A stretch of DNA of 64,000 nt from Candidatus Gastranaerophilales bacterium (GCA_944323735.1 CALUTO010000003.1:49816-113815); one strand, 5' to 3'. Counted from the stretch's first letter, positions 25,293-34,119 are shown. The notes: generated by a model not told the origin, from the letters alone. Program-made: numbers and translations.

Positions 25293-25541
25293 ATGAACGT
25301 ATTTAAAACATTTGAAATCTTTTTGTCCCAACCGATGAGTATTATTCGAGACCGAATAATACAAATTTGCCATGTTGAAACATCTCTGACCGGTGTTAAG
25401 AATAAAATTCAGTTTAATATTTCGGATGAAGCTACGCAAATAAACGTTTATAATAACCCTAAAATGTACAATCTCCTTTATACGGTTCTTTATAAAAAGA
25501 AAAAACTCGATGAAAGTAAAAAAAGCAAAGTTCATAGTTAG
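25293..25541 (+). CDS. Hypothetical protein upstream of engB, 82 residues
   Basis: Not recognised. Starts NVFKTFEIFLSQPMSIIRDR; a helix, then beta strands (KNKIQFNISDEATQINVYNN) and a helix ending in a Lys-rich tail (KKKKLDESKKSKVHS). It overlaps engB by 32 bases in another frame, which supports translational coupling. The ATG is 8 bases after a -10 box, with no ribosome site. Since engB itself lacks a clear Shine-Dalgarno, translation of this frame may be needed to deliver ribosomes to engB. It could also be a non-functional leader frame. Confidence 0.5.
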   Translation: MNVFKTFEIFLSQPMSIIRDRIIQICHVETSLTGVKNKIQFNISDEATQINVYNNPKMYNLLYTVLYKKKKLDESKKSKVHS

Positions 25542-26082
25542 TGCAGAAAAATTGAGCCGGTGTCCGGATTTCGGCAAGCCGGAAATCGCTCTTATCGGGC
25601 GTTCTAATGTCGGTAAATCGTCTTTTATAAATGCACTAACGAACAATAATAAGCTGGCAAAAACCAGTAATAAACCGGGAAAAACAAGGTTAATAAACTT
25701 GTTTGAATTCGATGAAAAATATATTGTTGCTGACCTGCCCGGTTACGGTTATGCACAGGTTTCGAAAGCTATGCAGGATAGCTGGCAGAAGAACCTTGAA
25801 GAGTATCTCCTTAACAGAGATGCTCTGAAATTACTCATACAGTTCGTTGATGCCCGCCATGATATACAAAAAAATGATATGCAAATGCATGAATGGATTG
25901 AATATCACGGGCTTCCGTCCGTTGTTGTTGCAACAAAAGTCGATTTGATTTCAAAGTCGTCTGTATTTACTAAAGTGAAAAATTTTGAAAAAGTTTTAAA
26001 CAGAACAGTCTTTCCGTTCTCAGGTAAAGACAGTTTTTATAATGAAAAAATAATTAAATATATAGAAGAAACAGTGTTGTGA
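25510..26082 (+). CDS. engB: Ribosome biogenesis GTP-binding protein YsxC/EngB
   Basis: 190 residues, the usual size. A cytoplasmic GTPase needed for late assembly of the 50S subunit. Motifs: GRSNVGKSSFINAL (G1, residues 28-41), KPGKTRLINLF (G2), DLPGYGYAQVS (G3), TKVDLISKS (G4). ATG at 25510 lies inside the upstream small gene and gives the typical MKVKKAKFIVSA start. Confidence 0.95.
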   Translation: MKVKKAKFIVSAEKLSRCPDFGKPEIALIGRSNVGKSSFINALTNNNKLAKTSNKPGKTRLINLFEFDEKYIVADLPGYGYAQVSKAMQDSWQKNLEEYLLNRDALKLLIQFVDARHDIQKNDMQMHEWIEYHGLPSVVVATKVDLISKSSVFTKVKNFEKVLNRTVFPFSGKDSFYNEKIIKYIEETVL

Positions 26083-26118
26083 TTATTGTTCAATTAACTT
26101 TACAAACTTTGAATTTGT

Positions 26119-26153
26119 GGCAATAAAATATTTCGTTTTGTTTTTATTATAAT
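26119..26153 (+). promoter_or_regulatory. Promoter of the 26178 gene, weaker match to the recurrent element
   Basis: GGCAATA (26119-26125), 17 bases, TTTATTATA (26143-26151). A consensus TATAAT overlaps it at 26148-26153. The geometry is the same as in copies A, B, C and K, but the sequence fits less well. Confidence 0.45.
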
Positions 26154-26177
26154 GTAGGAAAATAGTGTGCGTTAGTT

Positions 26178-28358
26178 ATGCAGCCAAATATAAACAACAT
26201 GAAAACTTATTATAACAATACTGCTGCCCCTGCGTCCGCAAATTTTTCAGGGCCGGTTTCAAACGGTGCTGTGCTTGATAATAACCCCCTTGTTAAGCAG
26301 GCAGAAAAAGTGGATGAAGGCAATAATGCAATTCTTGCAGGAGGCGTCATAGGCGGTACGGCTGCATTGCTCGGTGCTTCGGAATTTGTAAACAGGGCAC
26401 TTAGAAAGGATTATTCCGGTACTTTTTTTAATAAAATTGAAAAATGGGGAGATAAAATAGGTGCAAAACCCTTCATTTCCCGTATAAGTTCTGCGATATC
26501 AGGAGGTATTGACAGAGCTAAAAACAGCACTTTTGTAAAGAATAGTGAAATTATAAATACAATGATGAATAAACCTGGCATGGCCGGTCCTATGGGACAG
26601 CCGCAGGCTTACAGCGTCAGAGGATTTCTTGTCGGTAATGCTCTGGATGCTTTGAAAAGCTATTCTTCGATGGAAGCAGCAGAGTTGCTTAAAAATTATG
26701 CAAACAATCCTTCCGGTTATTCAAGCGCACTGAATGCTGTCAGAGACAGACTGATTAACTCTACTGCTCAAATGCAGCTTCTTGACAGATTTATTGCAAA
26801 TCCGTCTCAAAATCTATCTGCAGTGCTGAATGAATTTAAACTTCCTCAAAATCAGCAAATATTAAGAAATTATGCCGCAAATCCAACCGCTTTTAAAGAT
26901 ATAATACAAAATTTTAAATATGCTCAGAGTAAAAATCCGGTTGTATTGAGGGCTCTCGACGATTTTATAGCAAATCCTGCTGATCCCGATAAATTGAACA
27001 AGATTTTAAGAAGTGCTGAAAAGCTGTCCGTGGATGCTGATTTAACTAAAATTATAAAACTGGGCGAAAAAGACAGCTATAAATATAGAAAAGAAATTAT
27101 ACAAAAAATAGAGGAGCTAGTTAGTAAAAATCCTGCGTTAAAGGATAAACTTTTGCGTTCAAACGGTGCTTCAATGTTTATGCCCAAATGGCTTGTTCCG
27201 AAATTTTTGAGAGAAAAAGTTACCTTTAATGAAATTTTGAACAAAGCTAAACTTATTGAAAACTATAAGAATTATAAATCTCCTCTGGGTGCTAAATTGT
27301 CCGGTGGGCTGTTCAGAAGTCTTGAGGCTGCTACAAACGGTATGGTCGGCGGAAAACTCGGTGTTCTTATGCAGGCTCTTTTTATAGGCCAATCTTTAAA
27401 ATCTGCCGTTGATGCACCAAAAGGTGAAAAAGTTTCTACGTTTATGGAAGAACTGGTCAGTATGATGGCATATACCCTGACTATGGGACTCCAGATGAGA
27501 GCTTTGAACAGTGTAGCCGGTTTGAAGTTTCTCGGAATGAGCGAAGCTGATTATAAAAACTATCACAGAGCGGTTGCACTCGCAAAACAGGCTGCAAAAT
27601 CAGGAGATGCCAGAAATTATTACAGATTTAAAAATGCAATAAAAACATATGAAGCCCGTGCTAATGCAAATCTTAAACCGTGGCAGAAGCCTGTAAAATG
27701 GTTTGGAAAACTTTTGAGCATCGGCAGAGTAAAAGAAACGGTAAGACCGCTCAAGTCAAAACCGAAAAACGCTGCTCAGATACCGTTTACAGGGCTGAAA
27801 AACACATTCAAGGCAATCCCGTATAAGTTAAAAACTGTCGGCGGTTTTGTTGGCAGAGCAGCTCTGATAATGGCTGTTATATCTCCGGTATTCAGTAACT
27901 GGGCTGTTAAAATTTCTCACAAAATTTTCGGAAAACCTACTAACTCGATACTTGATGGTATGAAATCAGATGAACAGGCAAATATACCACCTGAAACATC
28001 TTCTCTTCCCGGACAGGCACCTGTTGTTCCCCAGCAGACTTCTGCACAGGTAAAACCCGGAAATCTTGTTGATATGATGAATAACAGATACCGTAATCCT
28101 GCTTCTCAGACTGTTCAGTCAACCGGCACATCTCAGCAGGCACCTGCAGGTAATCTTGTTAGTCAGGTTCCTATAGCTTCACAGAGTATGACTCCACAGG
28201 CTTCTGCTCCTGTCAGAACATATATGCCGAATCCTGTTCTCGGGGATGAAACATTTGTGGACCCCGGGCTTCAGCAAAAATATAACGTCATAAATGCAGC
28301 AATTTTACAGGCAGAACAGGCCGAGCGTGAAGCTCAAAAATTTCTAACCGGATATTGA
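26178..28358 (+). CDS. Large membrane-associated hypothetical protein, 726 residues
   Basis: Not recognised. The N-terminus is Asn-rich with an aromatic-Gly motif (NFSGPVSNG, residues 22-30), followed by a Gly/Ala-rich hydrophobic stretch (about 51-70). Residues 173-219 and 231-280 are an imperfect duplication: NYANNP.../NYAANP... and LLDRFIANP/ALDDFIANP. Further hydrophobic helices lie at about 380-405, 425-445 and 555-575. The tail (about 595-700) is Pro/Gln/Thr-rich and probably disordered, ending in an acidic helix. There are no catalytic motifs. It could be a scaffold or surface-associated protein. Promoter at 26119-26153; the ribosome site is poor (GTGCGTTAGTT before ATG). Confidence 0.7.
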   Translation: MQPNINNMKTYYNNTAAPASANFSGPVSNGAVLDNNPLVKQAEKVDEGNNAILAGGVIGGTAALLGASEFVNRALRKDYSGTFFNKIEKWGDKIGAKPFISRISSAISGGIDRAKNSTFVKNSEIINTMMNKPGMAGPMGQPQAYSVRGFLVGNALDALKSYSSMEAAELLKNYANNPSGYSSALNAVRDRLINSTAQMQLLDRFIANPSQNLSAVLNEFKLPQNQQILRNYAANPTAFKDIIQNFKYAQSKNPVVLRALDDFIANPADPDKLNKILRSAEKLSVDADLTKIIKLGEKDSYKYRKEIIQKIEELVSKNPALKDKLLRSNGASMFMPKWLVPKFLREKVTFNEILNKAKLIENYKNYKSPLGAKLSGGLFRSLEAATNGMVGGKLGVLMQALFIGQSLKSAVDAPKGEKVSTFMEELVSMMAYTLTMGLQMRALNSVAGLKFLGMSEADYKNYHRAVALAKQAAKSGDARNYYRFKNAIKTYEARANANLKPWQKPVKWFGKLLSIGRVKETVRPLKSKPKNAAQIPFTGLKNTFKAIPYKLKTVGGFVGRAALIMAVISPVFSNWAVKISHKIFGKPTNSILDGMKSDEQANIPPETSSLPGQAPVVPQQTSAQVKPGNLVDMMNNRYRNPASQTVQSTGTSQQAPAGNLVSQVPIASQSMTPQASAPVRTYMPNPVLGDETFVDPGLQQKYNVINAAILQAEQAEREAQKFLTGY

Positions 28359-28439
28359 TGAACACCACGGTAAACATTGATTTAACAGGAAAATTAGCAT
28401 GCTTTTTCTGTAACATTTCTTAATATTTTCTCTGAAACA

Positions 28440-28472
28440 GGCAATTATCATTTCTAAATATCCTTTATATAT
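28440..28472 (+). promoter_or_regulatory. Recurrent promoter element, copy C
   Basis: GGCAATT (28440-28446), 17 bases, TTTATATAT (28464-28472), then GCATAAGAGAA. The leader before the ATG at 28557 holds an inverted repeat CTATAGG (28494-28500) / CCTATAG (28528-28534). Confidence 0.65.
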
Positions 28473-28556
28473 GCATAAGAGAATATAAAATAACTATAGG
28501 CAGATTGAGAGAAATGGATAGTAAAGACCTATAGAAGTAACACGAGGGATAGAGCT

Positions 28557-30374
28557 ATGTCTGGGGAAGCAATTAATTTTTTCAATAATTTTAGCGATTT
28601 ATCTTACAAAAAGAAAGTCGAAGACAAAGAAAAGCAAACAGTTAACAATAATAATGCAAATGTGACGGATGCTGTTAAAGAACAGACAATATTTAATACT
28701 AAAGTAACACCTGCACAAAAAAGAAACTTCAAAAAAGCGGTTGATGAATTTTTTGCAAAACAGGAAAATATTGAACATCTACAGCAGCATGTTGTTGAAT
28801 TAGGAAAACTTGTTCAAAAATATGAAAAAAATCCTAAAGAGGCACTGAAAGATGAAAGTGTAAAAGTAAAATTCAGTGCTGAAGAAGCAGCAGAAATAGA
28901 AAATCTGCTAAAAGATAAAAATTCACTTTCTGCCTTTTTTGTTATATCAGGTTATGAAGAGTTAACCGGAAGTGATATTGTAGAAGGTTTAAAATTGTTT
29001 AATGCGTCAAAAAAGAACAAGAAAATGCCTTTTGACAATATGACACCTGATGAAATAGCAAAAATGGATCCGAAAAAGTTTGCAAAAGAACTAAAGAAGA
29101 TAAGAAAGCTAAGAAAGGCTATGAAATCTGAAAAGGCAGTGAAAATTGCTGCTGCTATGGTTAGAAACCCGCACAGGTGCGACCATTATACATCCATATT
29201 AAGCAAGAGAAATATTTATAAAGATGAGGATGTTGAAAAGGCAGTTGAACAGATGGAGGGACTGTCTGATGACAAAGCTCTGAAATACTTTGACAATATG
29301 AACAAATTAGAGCAGATAAAAGATGAAAATAATAAAGTTAAATATTCAGGTTCGGTAATTGTTGATGTTACAAAATGCACGGTTGACGAGCCCAAAGCTG
29401 AAGAAGCTATCATGTCCACAGCACAAAGAAAGGATATGGATGGTGAACACCTGTTGGGTATTAGTAACAACCTCGTTTTGAACCCTTTGATGATACCGTC
29501 TTATATGGATTTTCTTAACGCAAAAGACAGCTCGGGCAATGATAAATTCGGTAAAGAAACATTGCTCGGACAGACTGAATATATGGTTCCGATGAACAAA
29601 GAGGAGATAAATAAATATTCTGATAAAGTTCTTGATTATGCACAATATGATAATATAAGCGGAGAAGATGCAGATTCTTATGCCAGAGATGTTATGGAAA
29701 ATCCTTCTCTTGAATTATCTATAGACAGTGCTGTAAAAGAAGCGGCAGCGGATTATGGTGCAGATTATGACTCTTATGATACAAAAAGCTCCGGAAATTC
29801 TAATGTGGATTCTGTAAATACAGGTAATTTTATAAACAGAATTATCTATAAAGACGATGATGTTTCCACAACTGAAGAAGAAAATGAAGACGGAATAGAT
29901 TTGGAAAAACTGGCTGAAGATTTTAAATCAAAATACGGTCAGGCAGCGGATACAATGATTGAGTTATGCAAAGAAAACCCTGAAGTTATAAAGGCACTGT
30001 TTTTAAATCCTACGATTACTTTTCAGCAGGGCATGGCTCTTATCAAAAAATACGGAAACAATGTAGCTTTGATTTCTGCTGTTGCAAAAAATCCTGATAA
30101 CATTGATAAAATAAAAATGTCTTCAGCTTCTATTACGACCTCGCAGCTGACAGAGCTCGTAAAAGTGAGCGAGAAAAGGGATATTGATTTTGTTATTGCT
30201 ATGATTAAAAAATACAATCCGACTAAAGCAATTACAATTTGTAATTCGATAAAACCGGAAAGAATAAATGAATTAAAACTGAGCGGTTTTGATACCAGAA
30301 AAGCTGTTTCTTCAAAAAATGCAAATGAGAATCTTGAAGAAAAATACCATTTTCACAGAGAACTGATTGCCTGA
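28557..30374 (+). CDS. Hypothetical charged helical protein, 605 residues
   Basis: Not recognised. Soluble, rich in Lys, Glu, Asp and Asn, with no signal peptide or membrane span. Mostly helical: residues 50-200 have short helices with a KKIRKLRKAMKSEKAVKIAA run. A low-complexity acidic linker lies near 400-450 (Asp/Ser/Tyr, then TTEEENEDGID). The C-terminal 150 residues repeat a helix pair with a NP turn (ELCKENPEVIKALFLNPTIT, AVAKNPDNIDKIKMS), which suggests an alpha-solenoid. The N-terminus INFFNNFSDLSY resembles the aromatic/Asn leader seen in neighbouring genes. GAGGGA lies 8 bases before the ATG. It is driven by copy C of the recurrent promoter. Confidence 0.65.
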   Translation: MSGEAINFFNNFSDLSYKKKVEDKEKQTVNNNNANVTDAVKEQTIFNTKVTPAQKRNFKKAVDEFFAKQENIEHLQQHVVELGKLVQKYEKNPKEALKDESVKVKFSAEEAAEIENLLKDKNSLSAFFVISGYEELTGSDIVEGLKLFNASKKNKKMPFDNMTPDEIAKMDPKKFAKELKKIRKLRKAMKSEKAVKIAAAMVRNPHRCDHYTSILSKRNIYKDEDVEKAVEQMEGLSDDKALKYFDNMNKLEQIKDENNKVKYSGSVIVDVTKCTVDEPKAEEAIMSTAQRKDMDGEHLLGISNNLVLNPLMIPSYMDFLNAKDSSGNDKFGKETLLGQTEYMVPMNKEEINKYSDKVLDYAQYDNISGEDADSYARDVMENPSLELSIDSAVKEAAADYGADYDSYDTKSSGNSNVDSVNTGNFINRIIYKDDDVSTTEEENEDGIDLEKLAEDFKSKYGQAADTMIELCKENPEVIKALFLNPTITFQQGMALIKKYGNNVALISAVAKNPDNIDKIKMSSASITTSQLTELVKVSEKRDIDFVIAMIKKYNPTKAITICNSIKPERINELKLSGFDTRKAVSSKNANENLEEKYHFHRELIA

Positions 30375-30425
30375 TGGTGTCAACGGATTTGTTTAAAATA
30401 TAAAGTTCTATATCTGTTACAAGAT

Positions 30426-30480
30426 ATTTACATTTAAATCAAATCCTGTAAATATTTCTGATGTTTTGTTTTTTATATAG
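30426..30480 (+). promoter_or_regulatory. Upstream region of the 30511 gene with inverted repeats
   Basis: ATTTACA (30426-30432) and TGTAAAT (30447-30453) form a perfect 7-bp inverted repeat with a 14-base gap. A second repeat ATATCT/AGATAT lies at 30410-30427. TTTATATAG (30472-30480) resembles the TTTATATAT box of the recurrent promoter, but the upstream AGCAATT is not there. An operator over a promoter is the simplest reading. Confidence 0.35.
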
Positions 30481-30510
30481 AAAAAACAATAACAGGAAAG
30501 GTTGTGAATA

Positions 30511-31242
30511 ATGGGATTTTGTGTATGTTTCAGAACTATTGCTAATCTTTGTTCAAAAAAGAGAAATATAAATGTTGTCAGCCGTCTGAGCGGGGAAAAA
30601 TTGCCGGAATTAAAATTGGCAGGAAAGTCTCAAAATGGTGTAAGCGTTTACCGTGGTACTGATAATGCCGGTGTTCAATATACTGTATCTTTTAAAAAGG
30701 ACGGGTCTCCATTAAAATTTATTAAAAAAAATACGTATAAGAAAAATAGCAGCTATATGGAAACAACAGGACGTGAGACAGTAGTTAAAAATTTTAAGAA
30801 AAATGACTCTTTGTATTTGCATGATGCTCAATCAATTGTTAAAACAAAAGACTTATACTGGCTTAACAGGCATTTTACAACCGGAGATAAGGTTAATATA
30901 AAACAAAAAGCAAAATATAATGATACGAAAACGGGTTACAAGAGTTTTGTTGACGGTGTGACTTTATATAATCAGCCGTCAAATCCAAACTGGTATTGGA
31001 CTATACATGAGCGTCCGGGAATTACAAAAAGTGTAACTTATAACCGGTATTCACCGGATTGGCAAAACATACAGACTTATTTTGAATTGACAAACTTCAA
31101 GTTTCCGGGAGGTGCCGTTCATAATGGCAGAATAGGCTATGATAAAGGCTGCAGCGCAACCTCCGGAAATTATGTCCGTAAAACCATGGTGAATCCATAC
31201 GGCGATGTGCTGAATATAGATTATAGTGTTAAGCAGAAATAA
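30511..31242 (+). CDS. Hypothetical basic beta-rich protein, 243 residues
   Basis: Not recognised. There is no signal peptide. It is rich in Lys, Tyr, Asn and Thr with many short strands (VSVYRGTDNAGVQYTVSFKK, YNDTKTGYKSFVDGVTLY). The second half has aromatic-Gly features (WYWTIHERPGITKSVTYNRY, GGAVHNGRIGYDKGCSATSG) suggestive of a surface-exposed or extracellular beta protein. There are four cysteines, two of them at the very N-terminus (CVCF). AGGAAAGG lies about 10 bases upstream of the ATG. It ends a run of unknown genes from 24.9 to 31.2 kb on the plus strand. Confidence 0.6.
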   Translation: MGFCVCFRTIANLCSKKRNINVVSRLSGEKLPELKLAGKSQNGVSVYRGTDNAGVQYTVSFKKDGSPLKFIKKNTYKKNSSYMETTGRETVVKNFKKNDSLYLHDAQSIVKTKDLYWLNRHFTTGDKVNIKQKAKYNDTKTGYKSFVDGVTLYNQPSNPNWYWTIHERPGITKSVTYNRYSPDWQNIQTYFELTNFKFPGGAVHNGRIGYDKGCSATSGNYVRKTMVNPYGDVLNIDYSVKQK

Positions 31243-31263
31243 TTGTCAGCGTTGAGGTCATTT

Positions 31264-32121
31264 TCAGGCGCAGAGATTTTCTCTGATTTTTACTGTGCCG
31301 CAGCACTCTATAACTGCGTCATCTGTTATAATCTCTCCTGCGCTGTCACAGACGATTGTGCCCGATTTAGGATTTTTAACGGAGACAATGTGTCCTTTGA
31401 TATCAGCTTCTACATCAGAGTATTCAAAAGAAAGGTCTGTATCTTCCATTGTGCAGTTGATTAGTTTCAGGTTTTTGCAGTAGCAAAGCGGCTGTGTTCC
31501 GATTATTTTGCAGTCTATAAAAGTCAAATTTTCTGAAAACCACCCGAGATATTCTCCTTTAATCACCGAATTTTCAACGACAATATCCTTTCCGTGCCAG
31601 AATGCGTCTTTTGTATCAAGTGTAGAGTTTTTGATATGCATGTTCCTGATGTACTGGAAGGAGTATTTTCCTGTCATTTTAAGATTATTTATTTTTATAT
31701 TTTTGCTTTCGAACAGGAAATAAACCGCATCTATTTGTGAGTCTGAAATATTTAGATTTTTACACTTCCAGCCAAATTCCGGAGATTGGACGGAGCATTT
31801 TGAAACTGTTATATCCGTACATTCTCTGAGACATTTGACTCCAGTAATTTTGCAGTTTTCAATAGTTCCCCTGTCGCAATACCACAACGGTGCTCTTGTC
31901 AATTCATCCATTGAGGATGCATTGAGCGAAAAATTTTTTGCGTGCCACATCGGGTATCTTAGAGAAAACGAACAGTTTTGAACTTTGTAATTCCGTCCTT
32001 CTTTTAAAACCGATTCCCCGTCAGCAGCACCTGCAAATTTACAGTCTTTAACGAGTGCTCCATTGAGATTGTAAAGAGCTCGTTCTTCATCAAATGTTTG
32101 GTTGTTTATTTCTTGTATCAT
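31264..32121 (-). CDS. DUF3737 beta-helix protein
   Basis: 285 residues. A right-handed beta-helix-type repeat protein of the DUF3737 family, with successive coils such as LVKDCKFAG, NCSFSLRYPMWHAKNF, RAPLWYCDRGTIENCKITGV, GKYSFQYIRNMHIKNSTLD and AFWHGKDIVVENSVIKGEYL. Cys and aromatic residues stack at regular spacing. The family occurs widely in gut bacteria; the function is unknown and there are no obvious catalytic residues. ATG at 32121 has GAGG 8 bases upstream; a GTG at 32133 in the same frame would overlap that site. Confidence 0.88.
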   Translation of the reverse strand: MIQEINNQTFDEERALYNLNGALVKDCKFAGAADGESVLKEGRNYKVQNCSFSLRYPMWHAKNFSLNASSMDELTRAPLWYCDRGTIENCKITGVKCLRECTDITVSKCSVQSPEFGWKCKNLNISDSQIDAVYFLFESKNIKINNLKMTGKYSFQYIRNMHIKNSTLDTKDAFWHGKDIVVENSVIKGEYLGWFSENLTFIDCKIIGTQPLCYCKNLKLINCTMEDTDLSFEYSDVEADIKGHIVSVKNPKSGTIVCDSAGEIITDDAVIECCGTVKIRENLCA

Positions 32122-32169
32122 ATTTAACCTCACTTTAATTGTTTTTGGGGATAGCGGATACCGTCAATA

Positions 32170-33057
32170 TTAGTCCGGTGCTAATTCTTTTTTTAGTCCG
32201 TAGTGATAATTCAGACAGTCGAGCACTGTCTGTGCATATTCTTCATGTTTGCCGTAGAAAATGTGTGAAGCTGCCGGAACCACTATAACCTGATTTTTTT
32301 CGGGATTCTTGCAGTATGAATTGATACTATCCATAAATCCTTTCGGGTCATTGTTTGTTAGACTGTCTTTTTCGCCGATTATAAATGAACCGTTTATTCT
32401 GATTGAGGAAAGTGAATGAGTCTCTCCGTCGTTGCTTATTACAGGACAATTTTTCAGGTTTTCTGCATTATAAAAATCCAGAACTGCATCAGCGCACATT
32501 GGAGAAAAGCCGCCGAAAAGATGTGGCAATATTTCTTTTCCTCTGCCCTGTTCTACAAATTTTTCAGCTTCTTTCAGACAGATATCAATATTCGGCATAA
32601 CTTTCCACCAGTAGCTTAAATCAACAGGCGCACTGACAATAAAATAATCAACAAAATCGTCACCGGTATTTCCTAAATAATGGATAATTTTGTTAGAGCC
32701 GAGAGAATGTCCTGCCAGTATTATATTTTTAAACCCGAGTTCTTTTGCGTATTTTACATAGGCTTGTACATCTTCGTAAACAAGGCTGAAATCATCATAT
32801 ACCACGCCGGTATATAGCTGTTTACCCGTAGAAAAGTCCGAGTATGCGATACAGGAAAAAGCATCCATTGCATGTCCTGCAATGAAAGCAATACCGTTTT
32901 GGGATAATAAATCTCCTGTTGCGCATATCAAATCATTTTGAAACGCATTTGAGCATATTCCGCTCATCATTATAACAACTGTATCAGCTTCTGTTGTACC
33001 CCACATTGCACCTTTGAGTTCAAGACCTCTCGGGGTGTTTACTCTTATTATTTCCAT
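32170..33057 (-). CDS. Alpha/beta hydrolase (DUF1749-like)
   Basis: 295 residues, no signal peptide. Alpha/beta hydrolase fold: an oxyanion-type turn VVIMMSGICSN near 27-37, the nucleophile elbow GHSLGS with Ser118, a probable acid in IGEKDSLTNNDP, and the catalytic His in AASHIFYGKHEEY near residue 270. It resembles DUF1749/esterase-like members. The substrate cannot be inferred. GAAAGGATAAA lies 6 bases before the ATG. The 84-residue gene ends 18 bases upstream, so the two are likely co-transcribed. Confidence 0.85.
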   Translation of the reverse strand: MEIIRVNTPRGLELKGAMWGTTEADTVVIMMSGICSNAFQNDLICATGDLLSQNGIAFIAGHAMDAFSCIAYSDFSTGKQLYTGVVYDDFSLVYEDVQAYVKYAKELGFKNIILAGHSLGSNKIIHYLGNTGDDFVDYFIVSAPVDLSYWWKVMPNIDICLKEAEKFVEQGRGKEILPHLFGGFSPMCADAVLDFYNAENLKNCPVISNDGETHSLSSIRINGSFIIGEKDSLTNNDPKGFMDSINSYCKNPEKNQVIVVPAASHIFYGKHEEYAQTVLDCLNYHYGLKKELAPD

Positions 33058-33075
33058 ATTTTATCCTTTCGGCTG

Positions 33076-33330
33076 TTAAGTATTTTGTTTGATACTGAAT
33101 ATTAAATAATCAAGGCAGTCTATTTTTTTCTGGCTTGTATGCAGTGTGTCAAGAAGAGATTTTCTATGTGCATTGAGGAGTTTTATTTGAGCGGCTTTGT
33201 TCCCTTCTTTGAGCAGATGCAAGAATTTGTCGATAATATCGTCTGAACAGCCGGCGTCTTTCAGATTTGTTATAATATTTGCTGCGTTGTTTGCCGTATT
33301 CATATTCGTACCTGCTTCTATACTTTTCAT
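33076..33330 (-). CDS. Small helical hypothetical protein, 84 residues
   Basis: Entirely helical with an AGCSDDIIDKFLHLLKEGNK segment (residues 26-45), then QIKLLNAHRKSLLDTLHTSQ and KKIDCLDYLIFSIKQ. The pattern matches a small uncharacterised family common in gut Firmicutes and relatives (a helix pair with HRxxLLDxLHxxQKxIDCLDYL). The function is unknown. Two conserved Cys (29 and about 73) are present. It is upstream of the alpha/beta hydrolase gene, with which it probably forms a unit. The first 15 residues are less typical, and a start at the internal ATG (MNTANNA) is possible. Confidence 0.65.
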   Translation of the reverse strand: MKSIEAGTNMNTANNAANIITNLKDAGCSDDIIDKFLHLLKEGNKAAQIKLLNAHRKSLLDTLHTSQKKIDCLDYLIFSIKQNT

Positions 33331-33397
33331 TATGTACGATTTTTTAGAAATAGCAAATACTTATATTGTATATGTAAATATGCTTTACGAGCATAAC

Positions 33398-34018
33398 TTA
33401 TTCTTCAAGCCATTCAATCATTGGCTTTTTATCACCGAAAGAGAAATTAAATGTTTCCTCAAAAGAGGCGGCGGTAAGCGCATTATAGCTTGCATTGAAT
33501 GCAATAGGCTCTGTCTCAAGACCGAGTTCTTTTACTTTTTTAGATGAAAGCTGTTTTGTTTTTTCATCAAGTACATTGGAGTAGTTCTGCCCTTCAAAGC
33601 AGCAGAAAGGAACCTGGGGATTTTTGTCTTTAACACTGTATATAAGTCCGAAAGATCTGCATATTATTCCTCTGTATTTATAAATCGAGCATACATCGTT
33701 TACCAGAAAAGGGCAGTTGTAGTAGAATTTTTCGCCTTTGAATTTCTTTTTTTCTTCAAGTATTTTTGTGAGATTATCTTCTGTGATTTTTTTTATATCA
33801 TCTGGAAGCTGTCCGTAGCCGTATAGAGCGTATTGAATTTCTATCAGCGAAAAAGGAAATTCTGCATTTTTGCAGCATTTTGCGCACCCTTTCTTGCAAA
33901 AGATATAGGGCTTTTGCTTTTCAAAAAAACTGTCCAGCTTTTTTGTTATAAAATCAAGATATTTTTCGTAATTTCCGAACATTAACCGGTAAGATTCGTC
34001 ATCCATTTCATTATCCAT
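33398..34018 (-). CDS. YkgJ-family cysteine cluster protein
   Basis: 206 residues. The cysteine signature of the YkgJ / putative zinc- or iron-chelating family is present: FCKKGCAKCCKN (about residues 40-51), then NCPFLVNDVCSIYKYRGIIC (about 100-119) with RSFG following, and a single Cys pair in QVPFCCFEGQNYS. The function is not established; the clustered Cys probably bind metal. The ATG has GAGG 11 bases upstream. It lies about 100 bases after queH in the same direction, perhaps in the same message. Confidence 0.85.
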   Translation of the reverse strand: MDNEMDDESYRLMFGNYEKYLDFITKKLDSFFEKQKPYIFCKKGCAKCCKNAEFPFSLIEIQYALYGYGQLPDDIKKITEDNLTKILEEKKKFKGEKFYYNCPFLVNDVCSIYKYRGIICRSFGLIYSVKDKNPQVPFCCFEGQNYSNVLDEKTKQLSSKKVKELGLETEPIAFNASYNALTAASFEETFNFSFGDKKPMIEWLEE

Positions 34019-34119
34019 AAAGCATATTCCTCAGAATAAATTATAATTGGTTTTTTGTATAATCGCAAATGATTTATCTTTAGGATAAAGATGATAAAAT
34101 CATATGCGAAATATGTGCA

